Below, one piece after another: positions 26,742 through 35,548 of a stretch of DNA of 43,787 nucleotides (the first letter of the stretch is position 1; every line of letters starts with the position of its first letter). The notes under the pieces are model-generated. The model saw only the letters and a list, made by a program, of their open reading frames with translations. It ran no database searches and was not told the DNA's origin. Made by a program: the position numbers and the translations under genes. This DNA is from Verrucomicrobiales bacterium (GTDB taxonomy: Bacteria; Verrucomicrobiota; Verrucomicrobiia; Limisphaerales; UBA9464): contig JAIXUV010000337.1 of NCBI GenBank assembly GCA_027483345.1, positions 1-43,787 of the forward strand. The letters are read 5' to 3'.

Positions 26742-28324
26742 CCGACGTCGTCATCATCGGCGCCGGGCACAACGGCCTGGTCTGCGCCTTCTATCTGGCC
26801 TCCGCCGGGCTGAAAGTACGGGTGCTGGAGACCCGCGACGTCGTCGGCGGCGCCGCGGTGACCGAGTCGTTTCATCCCGGCTTCCGCAATTCGGTGGCCA
26901 GCTACACCGTCAGCCTGCTGAACCCCAAGATCATCGCCGATCTGGAGCTGGCCCGACACGGCTTGCGGATCGTCGAGCGGCGGGCGGCGAACTTCCTGCC
27001 GCGGGAAGACGGCTACCTGCTCACCGGCGAGGGCCGCACGCGGGACGGGGTCGCAAAGTTTTCGCAGCGGGATGCAGACCGCCTCGACGCCTATGACGCG
27101 CGGCTGGAGGCGATCGCCGATGTCCTGCGCGCCGTGATCCTGGAAACGCCGCCAAACATGGTCGAGGGCGGGATCAGCGCCGCGATTCCCGAGTTGCTGA
27201 AGAGCGCGGGCCTTGGCAGGCGGCTGTCCCGGCTGGACGTCACCGCCCGCCGCGACCTGCTGGCGCTGTTCTCACAGTCGGCGGGCGACTGGCTCGACGG
27301 CTGGTTCGAATGCGACCCGATCAAAGCTGTGCTTGGCTTCGACGGCGTGGTCGGCAACTACGCCAGCCCCTATACCCCGGGTTCGGCCTATGTCCTGCTG
27401 CACCATGTCTTCGGCGAGGTGAATGGCAGGAAGGGCGCCTGGGGCCACGCCATCGGGGGTATGGGCGCGATCACCCAGGCCATGGCCGCCGCCTGTCGGG
27501 AGAAGGGCGTCGAGATCCAGACCGGTCAGGGGGTCGCGGAAATCCTCACGACACAGGGGAAGGCCACAGGCGTGGTCACCCGCTCTGGCGAGGTGATCAC
27601 CGCGCGCGCGATCGTGTCGGGCGCCCATCCGAAGATAACCTTCGAGCGGTTGCTCGATCCGGCGGTGCTGCCGGCCGACTTCAGGGAGCGGATCGGGCGG
27701 TACCGGTCGGGGTCCGGCACCTTCCGCATGAATGTCGCGCTGTCGGAGCTGCCGCGTTTCACGGCGCTGCCGGAGGCCGGAGATCATCTGACAGCCGGCA
27801 TCATCATTGCCCCGGACCTCGCCTATATGGACCGGGCCTTTCTGGACGCCCGCAGGGACGGCTGGTCGCGGGAGCCGATCGTCGAGATGCTGATACCGTC
27901 CATTCTGGACGACAGTCTGGCGCCTGAAGGGCGGCATGTCGCGAGCCTCTTCTGCCAGCATGTGGCGCCGACGCTTGGCGGCGGGAGAAGCTGGGATGAC
28001 TGCCGCGAGACCGTGGCCGACCTGATGATCGATACCGTCGATCGCTGGGCGCCGGGCTTCAAGGCCTCGGTCCTGGGGCGCCAGGTGAAGAGCCCCCTGG
28101 ACCTGGAGCGCGACTTCGGCCTGATCGGTGGCGACATCTTCCACGGCGCCCTCAGCCTGGATCAGTTGTTTTCCGCGCGCCCGGTGCTGGGCCATGGGGC
28201 GTATCGATCTCCCGTCCCGAGCCTGTTCATGTGCGGGGCGGGGACCCACCCCGGCGGCGGCGTCACCGGAGCGCCGGGCCACAACGCCGCCCGCGCCGTC
28301 CTGAAGGATTTCCGGCGACGGTGA
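26738..28324 (+). CDS. FAD-dependent oxidoreductase, PYROXD2/phytoene-desaturase-like
   Basis: A 528-aa flavoprotein. The dinucleotide-binding GAGHNG (8-13) is followed by an acidic strand end and VVGGAAV. The C-terminal FMCGAGTHPGGGVTGAPGHN is the second FAD-contact motif of the family and is well conserved. These proteins oxidise or isomerise C-C bonds, but the substrates of bacterial PYROXD2-like members are mostly unknown. Translation is coupled to the alpha/beta hydrolase. Confidence 0.92.
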   Translation: MTDVVIIGAGHNGLVCAFYLASAGLKVRVLETRDVVGGAAVTESFHPGFRNSVASYTVSLLNPKIIADLELARHGLRIVERRAANFLPREDGYLLTGEGRTRDGVAKFSQRDADRLDAYDARLEAIADVLRAVILETPPNMVEGGISAAIPELLKSAGLGRRLSRLDVTARRDLLALFSQSAGDWLDGWFECDPIKAVLGFDGVVGNYASPYTPGSAYVLLHHVFGEVNGRKGAWGHAIGGMGAITQAMAAACREKGVEIQTGQGVAEILTTQGKATGVVTRSGEVITARAIVSGAHPKITFERLLDPAVLPADFRERIGRYRSGSGTFRMNVALSELPRFTALPEAGDHLTAGIIIAPDLAYMDRAFLDARRDGWSREPIVEMLIPSILDDSLAPEGRHVASLFCQHVAPTLGGGRSWDDCRETVADLMIDTVDRWAPGFKASVLGRQVKSPLDLERDFGLIGGDIFHGALSLDQLFSARPVLGHGAYRSPVPSLFMCGAGTHPGGGVTGAPGHNAARAVLKDFRRR

Positions 28325-28505
28325 GTTTGGCTGCAACCTTTTTGGAATGAGCGCGCTACAGATCCGGCGGGTGGGCCAGGCCAGCAATTGAACAGTCTCG
28401 TGAATTCCGCTGATCGGCGTTGTCCGAGAGTTGTCCTTCCCCCCGTTCTGGGGGAAATTCCCCCCGCCGTCGACGGTCATGCCGTCTCGGATCCGAGGGG
28501 ATGGT

Positions 28506-28730
28506 ATGTTCGGTAGCAAGGCAAGGCGTAGCGCGTTCGATCGCGAGGTGCAGATCGAGATCCAGATCCTGCGTAAACTGCATGGTGACGCGGCTGGTCA
28601 GATCGCTCAGGAAAAGGCGCTGCGTCCGTCAAACCGCACCGCGCGTCGAAAGGTTCTTGAAGAAGCCGCCCGCCAGCTGGGCAATGCCCCACCGGCCAAG
28701 CGCACCCTGCTCGAGCGTCTGTTCCGATAG
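28506..28730 (+). CDS. Small basic hypothetical protein, 74 aa
   Basis: MFGSKARRSAFDREVQIEIQILRKL starts after GAGGGG at good distance; longer upstream readings lack support. The protein is a charged helix throughout, ending PPAKRTLLERLFR. It is not recognised. It converges with the luciferase-like gene, with a shared terminator between them (28739-28762). The preceding 180 bases show no gene. Confidence 0.65.
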   Translation: MFGSKARRSAFDREVQIEIQILRKLHGDAAGQIAQEKALRPSNRTARRKVLEEAARQLGNAPPAKRTLLERLFR

Positions 28731-28738
28731 TCCAAGGC

Positions 28739-28762
28739 GGAGGCTGCCCTGGGACAGCCTCC
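28739..28762. terminator. Bidirectional hairpin between convergent genes
   Basis: GGAGGCTG (28739-28746) and CAGCCTCC (28755-28762) form an 8-bp perfect stem with an 8-nt loop, 8 bases after one stop and 8 before the other. No strong T-run is seen, so termination may be partial. Confidence 0.6.
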
Positions 28763-28770
28763 GGACCGAC

Positions 28771-29985
28771 CTACTCCGCGGCCGGCTTCTTGCCCATGCC
28801 CATGGCTTCGAGGATCTCGGGGCGGATGTTGTCTCCGCCCTTCTCCTGGATGTGCTGCGCGACGCGCGCGCCAACGGCTGCCATCGCCTCGCCGATGAAG
28901 CGCGGGCGGTTCTCGGCCGCCCATTTGAGCGAGGCCTCGCGGTTTTCGTTCAGGCCCTGGAACTTCGGGAAGACGTAGCGGGCCATCAGCTCGTACGACT
29001 TCTTCTTGCGATCCCATTCCGCCCAGTTGTGGTCCATGAACAGGAAGGCGCCGAAGCCGCCGGACTGCTTCTCCAGCCGCTCGATCTGGGCGATGGCGTC
29101 GTCGGGCGTACCGATGACCGCCATACCCGACGCGATCAGGGCGTCGACCGGATCGCTGCCGTCCTGTGGCGCCAGAGGCAGGGCAGCGACCTCCTGGAAG
29201 TAGTAGAGCCAGTTCTGCAGACCGAAGCGGACGTCCTCGCGGGCCTGCTCCCGGGTTTCGGCGATGTGCATCGGCCCGACCAGGCGCCAGCCGTTGCGAT
29301 CCATCGCATGGCCGCACTCGCGGGCCTTTTCCTCGGCGATCGCCCAGTTTGACGCCAAGGCGTTGAAGCCGCCGCTCTGGGTGGCGCCGATCGACAGCAG
29401 GCCGAGGCCATGCCGGCCCGCGGCCGAGGCTCCAGTCGGCGACACCTGGCTCGCGGCGCAGATCTCGACGGACGGCCGGCTGTAGGGCGTCATCTGCAGG
29501 CGGGCTTCGTTCAGTTCGAACCAGTCGGTCTTCTTGCTGACCTGCTCGCCGCGCAGCAGCGGGACCAGAACATCGATGGCCTCATCCATGCGATCGCGCT
29601 GCGCGCTGACCGGAATGCCCATCATGAAAGCGTCGGACGGCAGCGCACCGGGCCCGACGCCGAACATGACGCGGCCGCGCGTGATGTGGTCGAGCTGGTT
29701 GATGCGGTCCGCCAGCATCAGGGGATGGTGATAGGGAAGGGAGGCGACGCCGGTGCCCAGCCGGATGTGTTTGGTGCGTTCGGCCACCGTTGCGATGAAC
29801 AGCTCAGGGCTGGCGATCAGCTCATAGCCGGCGGAATGGTGCTCGCCGATCCAGGCCTCGTCGTAACCGAGCCGATCCATGTGCTGGACGAGCTCGATAT
29901 CCCGCTCCAGCGCCAGGGTCGGGTTTTCGTTGAGCGGATGAAAGGGGGCGATAAACGCCCCGAAGCGAAGCTTGGTCCCGGCCAC
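28771..29985 (-). CDS. LLM-class flavin-dependent monooxygenase (luciferase-like)
   Basis: A 404-aa bacterial-luciferase-fold monooxygenase using reduced FMN. RFGAFIAPFHP at the start, EAWIGEHH, the TGVASLPYHHPL and DHITRGRVMFGVGPG blocks, and the SYELMARYVFP end region are typical. Members oxidise a range of small molecules, including limonene monooxygenase-like and alkanal types; substrate here is not inferable. Length suits the family. A single-gene unit whose start region faces the 100-aa gene at 30088-30390. Confidence 0.9.
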   Translation of the reverse strand: MAGTKLRFGAFIAPFHPLNENPTLALERDIELVQHMDRLGYDEAWIGEHHSAGYELIASPELFIATVAERTKHIRLGTGVASLPYHHPLMLADRINQLDHITRGRVMFGVGPGALPSDAFMMGIPVSAQRDRMDEAIDVLVPLLRGEQVSKKTDWFELNEARLQMTPYSRPSVEICAASQVSPTGASAAGRHGLGLLSIGATQSGGFNALASNWAIAEEKARECGHAMDRNGWRLVGPMHIAETREQAREDVRFGLQNWLYYFQEVAALPLAPQDGSDPVDALIASGMAVIGTPDDAIAQIERLEKQSGGFGAFLFMDHNWAEWDRKKKSYELMARYVFPKFQGLNENREASLKWAAENRPRFIGEAMAAVGARVAQHIQEKGGDNIRPEILEAMGMGKKPAAE

Positions 29986-30087
29986 GTCGCGCCCTCCCAG
30001 ACGTCATTATGTGATCTGCGATTACTCTGACGTGCGCGTAAGGCGATGACTAGGGGCGACGTCGGGTCACCGGCCTGGAAAAAACGC

Positions 30088-30390
30088 TCACCAGAAAAGG
30101 TAGGGCCCCCGGGCGCCGGAACGGGGCTGTGGCCCGCTCCATACCTCAAGCTCGGCCTCCCGGGCGCCGCAGACCGAGCAGCGCATCCGCCGCTCGAGCA
30201 TGTGAAGCCGGTCATGGGCTCCGTAGCCTCCGGCCCACCAGGAGGCATCGAACACCGCGACCTGCTCGCACCTGGGATTGCAGCAGCGCGCCCGCAGATG
30301 CATGCCTTCGCGCAAGGCGGACGCGACCGGCCACTCCCGGACCTCCGGGGCGGGTTTCACACGTTGACTGGAAGCCTCAGCGACATTCAT
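30088..30390 (-). CDS. Small Cys-rich, probably zinc-binding protein
   Basis: A 100-aa protein with CCNPRC (about 36-41) and RCSVCG (about 70-75), giving two CxxC-type ligand pairs for a zinc site. AGAGGTG stands before the ATG. A GTTC-N7-GTTC box lies 13 bp upstream, so expression may be under LexA. Function unknown; a DNA-damage-induced role is only inferred from the box. Confidence 0.7.
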   Translation of the reverse strand: MNVAEASSQRVKPAPEVREWPVASALREGMHLRARCCNPRCEQVAVFDASWWAGGYGAHDRLHMLERRMRCSVCGAREAELEVWSGPQPRSGARGPYLFW

Positions 30391-30402
30391 TCACGCACCT
30401 CT

Positions 30403-30417
30403 GTTCACACTATGTTC
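30403..30417. promoter_or_regulatory. LexA-type box (GTTC-N7-GTTC)
   Basis: GTTC at 30403-30406, spacer ACACTAT, and GTTC at 30414-30417 match the alphaproteobacterial LexA consensus exactly. It lies just before the start of the Cys-rich 100-aa gene. With eight fixed bases, about one such match is expected by chance in a window this long over both strands, so position is the main support. Confidence 0.5.
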
Positions 30418-30622
30418 CGCCGGGCCGCGTTGAGTCAACGCGGGCTGATCCCCGGCGACAGCCGGCCCCTCCGTGTCGCGATTCGTCCTCCGGGGGGACG
30501 TGTGACGCCATTCCTCGCGCGCCGGCGTCCACCCCTCATCGCCCTCGCCGCCGACTCCTTCCGACGGATCGCGAACGTGGTAGGACAACCCTTTCTCCGT
30601 CCACGCCGAGAGCGAGCGCCTC

Positions 30623-31450
30623 GTGAACTACCGTCACGCCTTCCACGCCGGGAACTTCGCCGACCTGGTGAAGCACGGGACCCTCCTGCGGCTTCTGGAG
30701 GCCCTGCTGTCTGATCCGGCGCCGCTGACGATCGTCGACACCCACGCCGGGGCTGGCGGCTATGACCTTGACGGAGAACTGGCCCGTCGAACGGGGGAGG
30801 CGGCCCAGGGCGTGTTCCGGCTGATGGCGGCTTCGACCGCGCCCGCGCCGTTCGACGGGCTGAAGTCGGCGGTCCGCAGGGGCAATCCTGAGGGGGGCGT
30901 ACGGTTCTATCCGGGCTCGCCGAGCCTGATCGCCACCCTGCTGCGCCAGGGCGACGTCTACACGGCCTGCGAGCTGCGCGACGACGACTCCGCGCTGCTG
31001 GCCCGGACCCTTGCCGCGCAGGCCGGGGCAAGGGCGGTGCAGGCCGACGGCTTTGCCACTGCCGAACGCGCGGCGCAGCAGGCTGGACGTCTGTTCGTGC
31101 TGATCGATCCGCCGTTCGAGCGCGCCGATGACTATGAGCGGATCGCCGCGACTCTCGACGCGGTCCTGGCCACAAACCGTCGGGCCTGCGTCGCGATCTG
31201 GTTGCCGCTCAAGGATCTGGAGACCTTCGACGGCTTCCTGCGGCGGGTCGAGCCGGCCGCTCCGTCGCTGCTCGTCGCCGAGGCCCGTTTGAAGCCTCTC
31301 GCGGACCCCATGAAGATGAACGGCTGCGCGATGGTGATCGCCAATGCGCCGGCGGGTCTGGCCGTCGACCTTGAGGCGATCTGTGGCTGGGTCGTTGAGA
31401 CCCTTGGGGAAACCGGCGGCAAGGCCTCCGTATGGACGACAGACGCCTGA
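30623..31450 (+). CDS. rlmJ: 23S rRNA (adenine(2030)-N6)-methyltransferase RlmJ
   Basis: A 275-aa methyltransferase starting with GTG (MNYRHAFHAGNFADLVKH), the distinctive RlmJ N-terminus. THAGAGGYD is the SAM-binding motif I and DPPF (162-165) the catalytic motif IV. LKDLETFDGFL and the end region also fit. It methylates A2030 of 23S rRNA. It stands alone; the 200 bases before it (30418-30622) show no other gene. Confidence 0.95.
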   Translation: MNYRHAFHAGNFADLVKHGTLLRLLEALLSDPAPLTIVDTHAGAGGYDLDGELARRTGEAAQGVFRLMAASTAPAPFDGLKSAVRRGNPEGGVRFYPGSPSLIATLLRQGDVYTACELRDDDSALLARTLAAQAGARAVQADGFATAERAAQQAGRLFVLIDPPFERADDYERIAATLDAVLATNRRACVAIWLPLKDLETFDGFLRRVEPAAPSLLVAEARLKPLADPMKMNGCAMVIANAPAGLAVDLEAICGWVVETLGETGGKASVWTTDA

Positions 31451-31534
31451 CGAAGATTTCGCAGTTGCGAACGCGGGATCCGTGTTATGTTGCGGCGCAC
31501 AAATATCGCGCTCTGCCCCACGGAGACCGCCGGC

Positions 31535-32140
31535 ATGACCAAACTCATCACCCCTGAAACCGAAAAAGCCCTGACGCTGCCCGTCGGAATGGCGTCGCCT
31601 CTGTGGCTGATGTTCGCCGGCGCCGCCGCTGCGGGCGCGGCGATGTTCTGGGCCCGGGCCTGGTTCAAGCCGACGAACCTGGAGGCGGTTCTCGCGCCGT
31701 TGCCGCAGCCCGCGCATGAGGCCGCCGAGCCGATCGTCGAGGCGGTCGAGGATGCTGTCCTGCTGGCCGTCGAGGCCCAGGACGCGACCCTCGAGGTCGC
31801 CGCCGATGCGATCGAAGCGACCGTCGAGACGACGGTGGCGCAGGTCGAAGTGGTCCTCGACGCGGTCGAGGCTGTCGCCGGGCCGATCGCTGAAGCCGCG
31901 CCGGAAGCCGTCGAGACCGTCGTCGAGGTCGCGGAAGCGGCGGCTGACAACCTGACGCGGCTGACCGGCATCGGTCCCAAGCTGGCGCAGGCGCTCGCGG
32001 AGCGCGGGGTGACCCGCTTTGCGGAGATCGCGGCCTGGACGGCCGACGACGTGGCCCGGTTCGACAAGGACATGAAGCTGATGGGCCGCATCGACCGCGA
32101 AGCCTGGATCGCCCAGGCCCGGCGGCTGGCGGCAGGCTGA
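31535..32140 (+). CDS. Membrane-anchored, phasin-like protein with helix-hairpin-helix domain
   Basis: A 201-aa protein from the ATG at 31535 (GGAG upstream). One hydrophobic segment at about 23-40 (LWLMFAGAAAAGAAMFW) is followed by a long Ala/Val/Glu-rich helix (about 55-140) like phasins. It ends in a helix-hairpin-helix domain (about 142-200; LTRLTGIGPKLAQALAERGV) of the kind that binds DNA or other partners. Role unknown; such alphaproteobacterial proteins are annotated only by the domain. Confidence 0.8.
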   Translation: MTKLITPETEKALTLPVGMASPLWLMFAGAAAAGAAMFWARAWFKPTNLEAVLAPLPQPAHEAAEPIVEAVEDAVLLAVEAQDATLEVAADAIEATVETTVAQVEVVLDAVEAVAGPIAEAAPEAVETVVEVAEAAADNLTRLTGIGPKLAQALAERGVTRFAEIAAWTADDVARFDKDMKLMGRIDREAWIAQARRLAAG

Positions 32141-32163
32141 CCCGCGCGGAGGTCGCGCCAGGG

Positions 32164-32181
32164 CCGGGCGGGATCGCCCGG
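32164..32181. terminator. Hairpin between convergent genes
   Basis: CCGGGCG (32164-32170) and CGCCCGG (32175-32181), a 7-bp stem with a 4-nt loop, stand between two convergent stops. The following TCTCTG is only weakly T-rich. Confidence 0.5.
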
Positions 32182-32227
32182 TCTCTGAAGTGCTCTTGAA
32201 TCAAGCGGTTAGCGGCCGATTCAGCCT

Positions 32228-32641
32228 CTAGCGCGGCTTGAGCAGATCCTCGAGCATGCGCTCGGTCTGGTCTTCCAGCTCGCGGGCCGTTGCCGGATCG
32301 CCGCAGGAATAGACGAAGCCGTTTGCGGTCTGCCTGCGACGGCAGCGTGGGCCATCGTCCGCGTTGTCGTCTCGGCTCTCTGTGGGCGTTGCGGGCGGTC
32401 GCGTCGACGCCTCGCCCAGCATCGGGATCGAATTGAAGCCCAGTTGCGGGGACGGTCGCTCGCCCGACGTTTCGCGCGTCTGCGGGGCAGGCCTCACCGG
32501 CCTGGGAAAGGCTGGAAGATCGACGCCGACCACGCCTTGCGGCGCGCCGGCCGGTGCGGGTTGTGCGGTCGCTGCGGCAGGCGGCGTCGTCGTCGGGGAG
32601 GCTTCTCCCGCGACAAGCAGGGCGATCAGAGCGATGAGCAT
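32228..32641 (-). CDS. Secreted Pro-rich hypothetical protein, 137 aa
   Basis: A short signal peptide (MLIALIALLVAGEA) is followed by a Pro/Ala/Thr-rich disordered region. The C-terminal part has two Cys (in GPRCRRRQ and YSCGD) likely to be disulfide-bonded, and an acidic helix. No domain is recognised. It is convergent with the helix-hairpin-helix gene and lies just after meaB on the same strand, with a gap of about 70 bases. Confidence 0.65.
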   Translation of the reverse strand: MLIALIALLVAGEASPTTTPPAAATAQPAPAGAPQGVVGVDLPAFPRPVRPAPQTRETSGERPSPQLGFNSIPMLGEASTRPPATPTESRDDNADDGPRCRRRQTANGFVYSCGDPATARELEDQTERMLEDLLKPR

Positions 32642-32713
32642 TGTCTGTCTCGAGGCGGAACGGTCAGGCCTTGTTCCAGACCCTTCCCACCCGCTCGCCC
32701 TTCACAAGGGGGG

Positions 32714-33694
32714 CTAGAGACCGAACGCCTTCAGCAGCCGGTCCGCCGCCGCCGAGGCCGGGAGCCGACCGCCCCGCACCGCAACCTCGAGGTCCGGTGC
32801 GAGGGCGGCGACGTCGGCCTGCAGGCGAAAGGCCTCCTGCAGGCGGTCGCTGACCATCGCCCACATCCAGCGCGCATTCTGCGAGGCGCGTCGCGCGACC
32901 CGCTCGCCGTTGGCGGTCATGATGTCGCGGTGCCGCTCGATCTGCTGCCAGAGCACATCCAGCCCGGCATTGTTCAGGCCCGAGGCGGTCAGCACCGGCG
33001 GCGTCCAGTCCGGCGAGGCGGGCGTCAAGATATGCAGCGCCGTGCGGTACTCCCGCGCCGACCGTTCCGCGCGGGGCGGGTCGGCGTCGGCCTTGTTGAT
33101 CAGGATCAGGTCAGCGATCTCGATGAGGCCCTTCTTGATGCCCTGCAGCTCGTCACCGCCGCCCGGGATCAGCACGGCCATGAACAGGTCGACCATGTCG
33201 GCCACCACGGTCTCTGACTGGCCGACCCCGACGGTTTCGACGATCACCACGTCAAAGCCCGCGGCCTCGCAGAGCAGCATCGCCTCGCGGGTCTTGCGCG
33301 CCACGCCGCCGAGGGTGCCGCCGGACGGGGAGGGGCGGATATAGGCGTTCGGGTCGACAGCGAGCCGCTCCATCCGGGTCTTGTCGCCGAGGATCGAACC
33401 GCCGGTGCGGCTGGAGGAGGGGTCCACGGCCAGCACCGCCACCCGCAGTCCGGCGGCTGTCAGATTGCAGCCGAGCGCCTCAATGGTGGTGGACTTGCCG
33501 GCGCCCGGTACGCCGGTGATCCCCAGGCGCTGGGCCTTGCCCGTGTGGGGCATAAGCTGTTCGAGCAGGGCGCGGGCCGCTTCCTGGTGATCGGCGCGTC
33601 GGCTCTCGACCAGGGTGATCGCCCGCGCCAGAGCGGCGCGGTCGCCGGCCAGGATGCGGGCCTCAAGATCGGCGATGTCAGGAATCCGGGTCAC
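32714..33694 (-). CDS. meaB: Methylmalonyl-CoA mutase GTPase chaperone MeaB/ArgK
   Basis: A 326-aa G3E-family GTPase that loads and protects the B12 cofactor of methylmalonyl-CoA mutase. The P-loop is GVPGAGKST, the switch region VDPSSSRTGGSILGDKTRM, the Walker B/G3 segment ETVGVGQSE and the base-recognition motif NKAD. All are intact. The mutase genes mutB and mutA lie 3-6 kb further along on the same strand, separated by five other genes, so it works with them but is not in their operon. Confidence 0.95.
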   Translation of the reverse strand: MTRIPDIADLEARILAGDRAALARAITLVESRRADHQEAARALLEQLMPHTGKAQRLGITGVPGAGKSTTIEALGCNLTAAGLRVAVLAVDPSSSRTGGSILGDKTRMERLAVDPNAYIRPSPSGGTLGGVARKTREAMLLCEAAGFDVVIVETVGVGQSETVVADMVDLFMAVLIPGGGDELQGIKKGLIEIADLILINKADADPPRAERSAREYRTALHILTPASPDWTPPVLTASGLNNAGLDVLWQQIERHRDIMTANGERVARRASQNARWMWAMVSDRLQEAFRLQADVAALAPDLEVAVRGGRLPASAAADRLLKAFGL

Positions 33695-33703
33695 CGGAGG
33701 GGT

Positions 33704-34021
33704 CTAGATGACCACCGCTGTACCGGAAACAGAAACCATCAGCATCGAGGCCTGCGGGCCGACGGTATTGTAGTCGAGATCGACGGCGATCACCGCATTG
33801 GCGCCGAGCTTCTCGGCCTCCTTGATCAGGTTCTTCATCGCGTCTTCGCGCGCCCTGGCCAGCAGGCGTTCGTAGGAGCGGGAGTGACCGCCGATGAAGT
33901 CGCGAATGGCGGCCATCAGGTCGAAGACGACATTCGCGCCGAGGATCGACTGGGCGTAGATCGCGCCCTTGTACGCCTGCACAGGGCGACCTTCGATGAA
34001 CGGGGTGGTCGTGACCAGCAT
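33704..34021 (-). CDS. YbjQ-family (heavy-metal-binding domain) protein
   Basis: A 105-aa protein (MLVTTTPFIEGRPVQAYKGAIYA...) with the conserved DLMAAIRDFIGGHSRSYER core and KLGANAVIAVDLDY strand of the YbjQ/UPF0145 family. GGAGCAGG precedes the ATG at 34021; longer in-frame upstream readings are spurious. It ends 9 bases before the meaB start and is probably co-transcribed with it. YbjQ members form pentamers; biochemical role unclear. Confidence 0.9.
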   Translation of the reverse strand: MLVTTTPFIEGRPVQAYKGAIYAQSILGANVVFDLMAAIRDFIGGHSRSYERLLARAREDAMKNLIKEAEKLGANAVIAVDLDYNTVGPQASMLMVSVSGTAVVI

Positions 34022-34219
34022 CCGCCTGCTCCGACAACTGTCCGACCCAGTATTAAGGCTAAACGCGGCCGGGAGCGAGGGCTCTCCTGACAGGCGACCC
34101 GTTTCGGCCAGGGTGTTGCGCCGCAGGGGAAAAGCGCGCCAACGGCCTTTGAGGTTTACGGGCTCTGGGGCAGACTGGGCGTCGGCAGGGGCGCCGGGCC
34201 CCCGGGAGACGCGTCCGCC

Positions 34220-34696
34220 ATGGTTCTCGCGCGATCGCACCTTGATCTGCACAACATCCGCAGCAGCATCGACCGGACCAAGAAGATGTCGGACGGGGTC
34301 ATCAAGATCGGCCCGTTCGGGCTCGGTCTGGACGCCCTCCTCGGTTTCGTGCCGCCGCTCGGCTCGGCCTACAGCGCCGGGGCCGGACTTGTGCTGGTGT
34401 TCGACGGGGTGCGAGCCCGGGCCGCGCCGATGGTGCTGGCCGAGATGACCCTTATCCTCGCCATCGACACCCTGACCCCGTACATCCCCAAGGCGGGCGG
34501 CGTGCTCGACGCCCTGTTCACGGGCCACAAATGGGCGGCCGACCTGCTGCTGCGCCACATGGACGAGACCATCTATTTCGAGGGCAGCCGCGAACAGGCC
34601 CAGGCCTCGTCAGAGTATCGCGACCTGATGGCCCGGGTCCGCGCCGGCAAGGAGAAGCGCCGTGTGGTGTTTCTCGGCAAGAGCCAGAAGGCCTAG
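34220..34696 (+). CDS. DUF4112 membrane protein, copy 1
   Basis: A 158-aa protein with KMSDGVIKIGPFGLGLDALLGFVPPLGSAYSAGAG, the DUF4112 signature, and two to three hydrophobic helices (about 30-50 and 68-100). The Gly-rich first part and the IPKAGGVLDALF segment match the family. Role unknown. A second DUF4112 gene follows in the same direction after 45 bases. Confidence 0.88.
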   Translation: MVLARSHLDLHNIRSSIDRTKKMSDGVIKIGPFGLGLDALLGFVPPLGSAYSAGAGLVLVFDGVRARAAPMVLAEMTLILAIDTLTPYIPKAGGVLDALFTGHKWAADLLLRHMDETIYFEGSREQAQASSEYRDLMARVRAGKEKRRVVFLGKSQKA

Positions 34697-34741
34697 ATTC
34701 ACTCTGGTCTAACCGCCGTCGCGCGATCTAGGCTCAGGCCG

Positions 34742-35368
34742 ATGAGCAAGGAACGCGCCCATAGCGCCTATCGATCGGCGGAGACGCTGAAGAAGCTCTC
34801 CGACCGCGTCATCGGTTTCGGCCCCTTCGGGGTCGGGCTGGACGGTCTGCTGACCTGGATCCCCGGCGCGGGCCTGATCTACAGCGCGGGGGCGTCGATG
34901 TTCCTGCTGTGGAGCGCGGTGCGCAGCGGCGCCTCGTTTACGACCCTCGCCAAGATGGCCGGCTTTCTGGGCGTCGACATGATCCTGTCCGACCTGCCGA
35001 TCCCCGGCGCGTCCGAGGTCGTCGACATGCTCTGGCAGGGCCACCTGCTGGCCGCCGCGTCGCTGCAGAAGGATATCGAGGCCCGCCACGGCGTGCCCGA
35101 GGGCATGGACTCGGTGCTGCACCGGCCCCGCCGACGTCGGACAGGGCTGGGGCTTCTGGCGACGATCATCTTCGGCGGCCTGATCTACGCGGCCTGGATC
35201 TCCGACTTCCGCGACCTGTTCAAACACGGCATGGGCTACGCCATCGTCAACGCCAGCCTGCCGGTCGGCGGCTATGTGGTCGCGCTGTGGCATGTCCTCG
35301 CGGTGGGCCTTGTCCTGATCTTCCTGGTCAGCTTGCTGCGCGCGCGGCTGCAGAAGCGGTCGACCTAG
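34742..35368 (+). CDS. DUF4112 membrane protein, copy 2, with extra membrane helices
   Basis: A 208-aa DUF4112 protein (KLSDRVIGFGPFGVGLDGLLTWIPGAGLIYSAGA), a paralogue of the preceding gene. It has a C-terminal addition with two more hydrophobic helices (about 138-152 and 175-200) ending in a basic tail. The tandem arrangement and shared signature point to an old duplication, one copy having gained a membrane anchor. Function unknown. Confidence 0.88.
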   Translation: MSKERAHSAYRSAETLKKLSDRVIGFGPFGVGLDGLLTWIPGAGLIYSAGASMFLLWSAVRSGASFTTLAKMAGFLGVDMILSDLPIPGASEVVDMLWQGHLLAAASLQKDIEARHGVPEGMDSVLHRPRRRRTGLGLLATIIFGGLIYAAWISDFRDLFKHGMGYAIVNASLPVGGYVVALWHVLAVGLVLIFLVSLLRARLQKRST

Positions 35369-35419
35369 TCTCCGGCAGCGCGTCAGTCCCAAGGGCGTGC
35401 GGGCGGGGGTGCTGCCCCC

Positions 35420-35548
35420 CGGTTCTTCGGCCGCCAGGCCACCGGCTGTGCGATCGGCTACGCCGCCCTGTTCTTCATCAGCGACGGGAGCGTCTGTGTG
35501 ACGGGTCAGACGCTGGCCGTGGACAGCGGGCTGCCGGTGATCAGCTAG
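35420..35548 (+). pseudogene. 3' remnant of a short-chain dehydrogenase (SDR) gene
   Basis: A 42-codon frame before the stop reads RFFGRQATGC...LFFISDGSVCVTGQTLAVDSG, the C-terminal end of an SDR (the VTGQ-x-LAVD-G motif). No start codon or catalytic YxxxK part is found upstream; the preceding DUF4112 gene ends only 51 bases before it. It is most likely the tail of a deleted gene. Its stop overlaps the end of the convergent gene at 35545. Confidence 0.75.

Noticed and set aside
32444-33344. Plus-strand frames over the secreted Pro-rich and meaB genes
   Set aside because: They are antisense to clearly conserved proteins, with poor composition and no starts.
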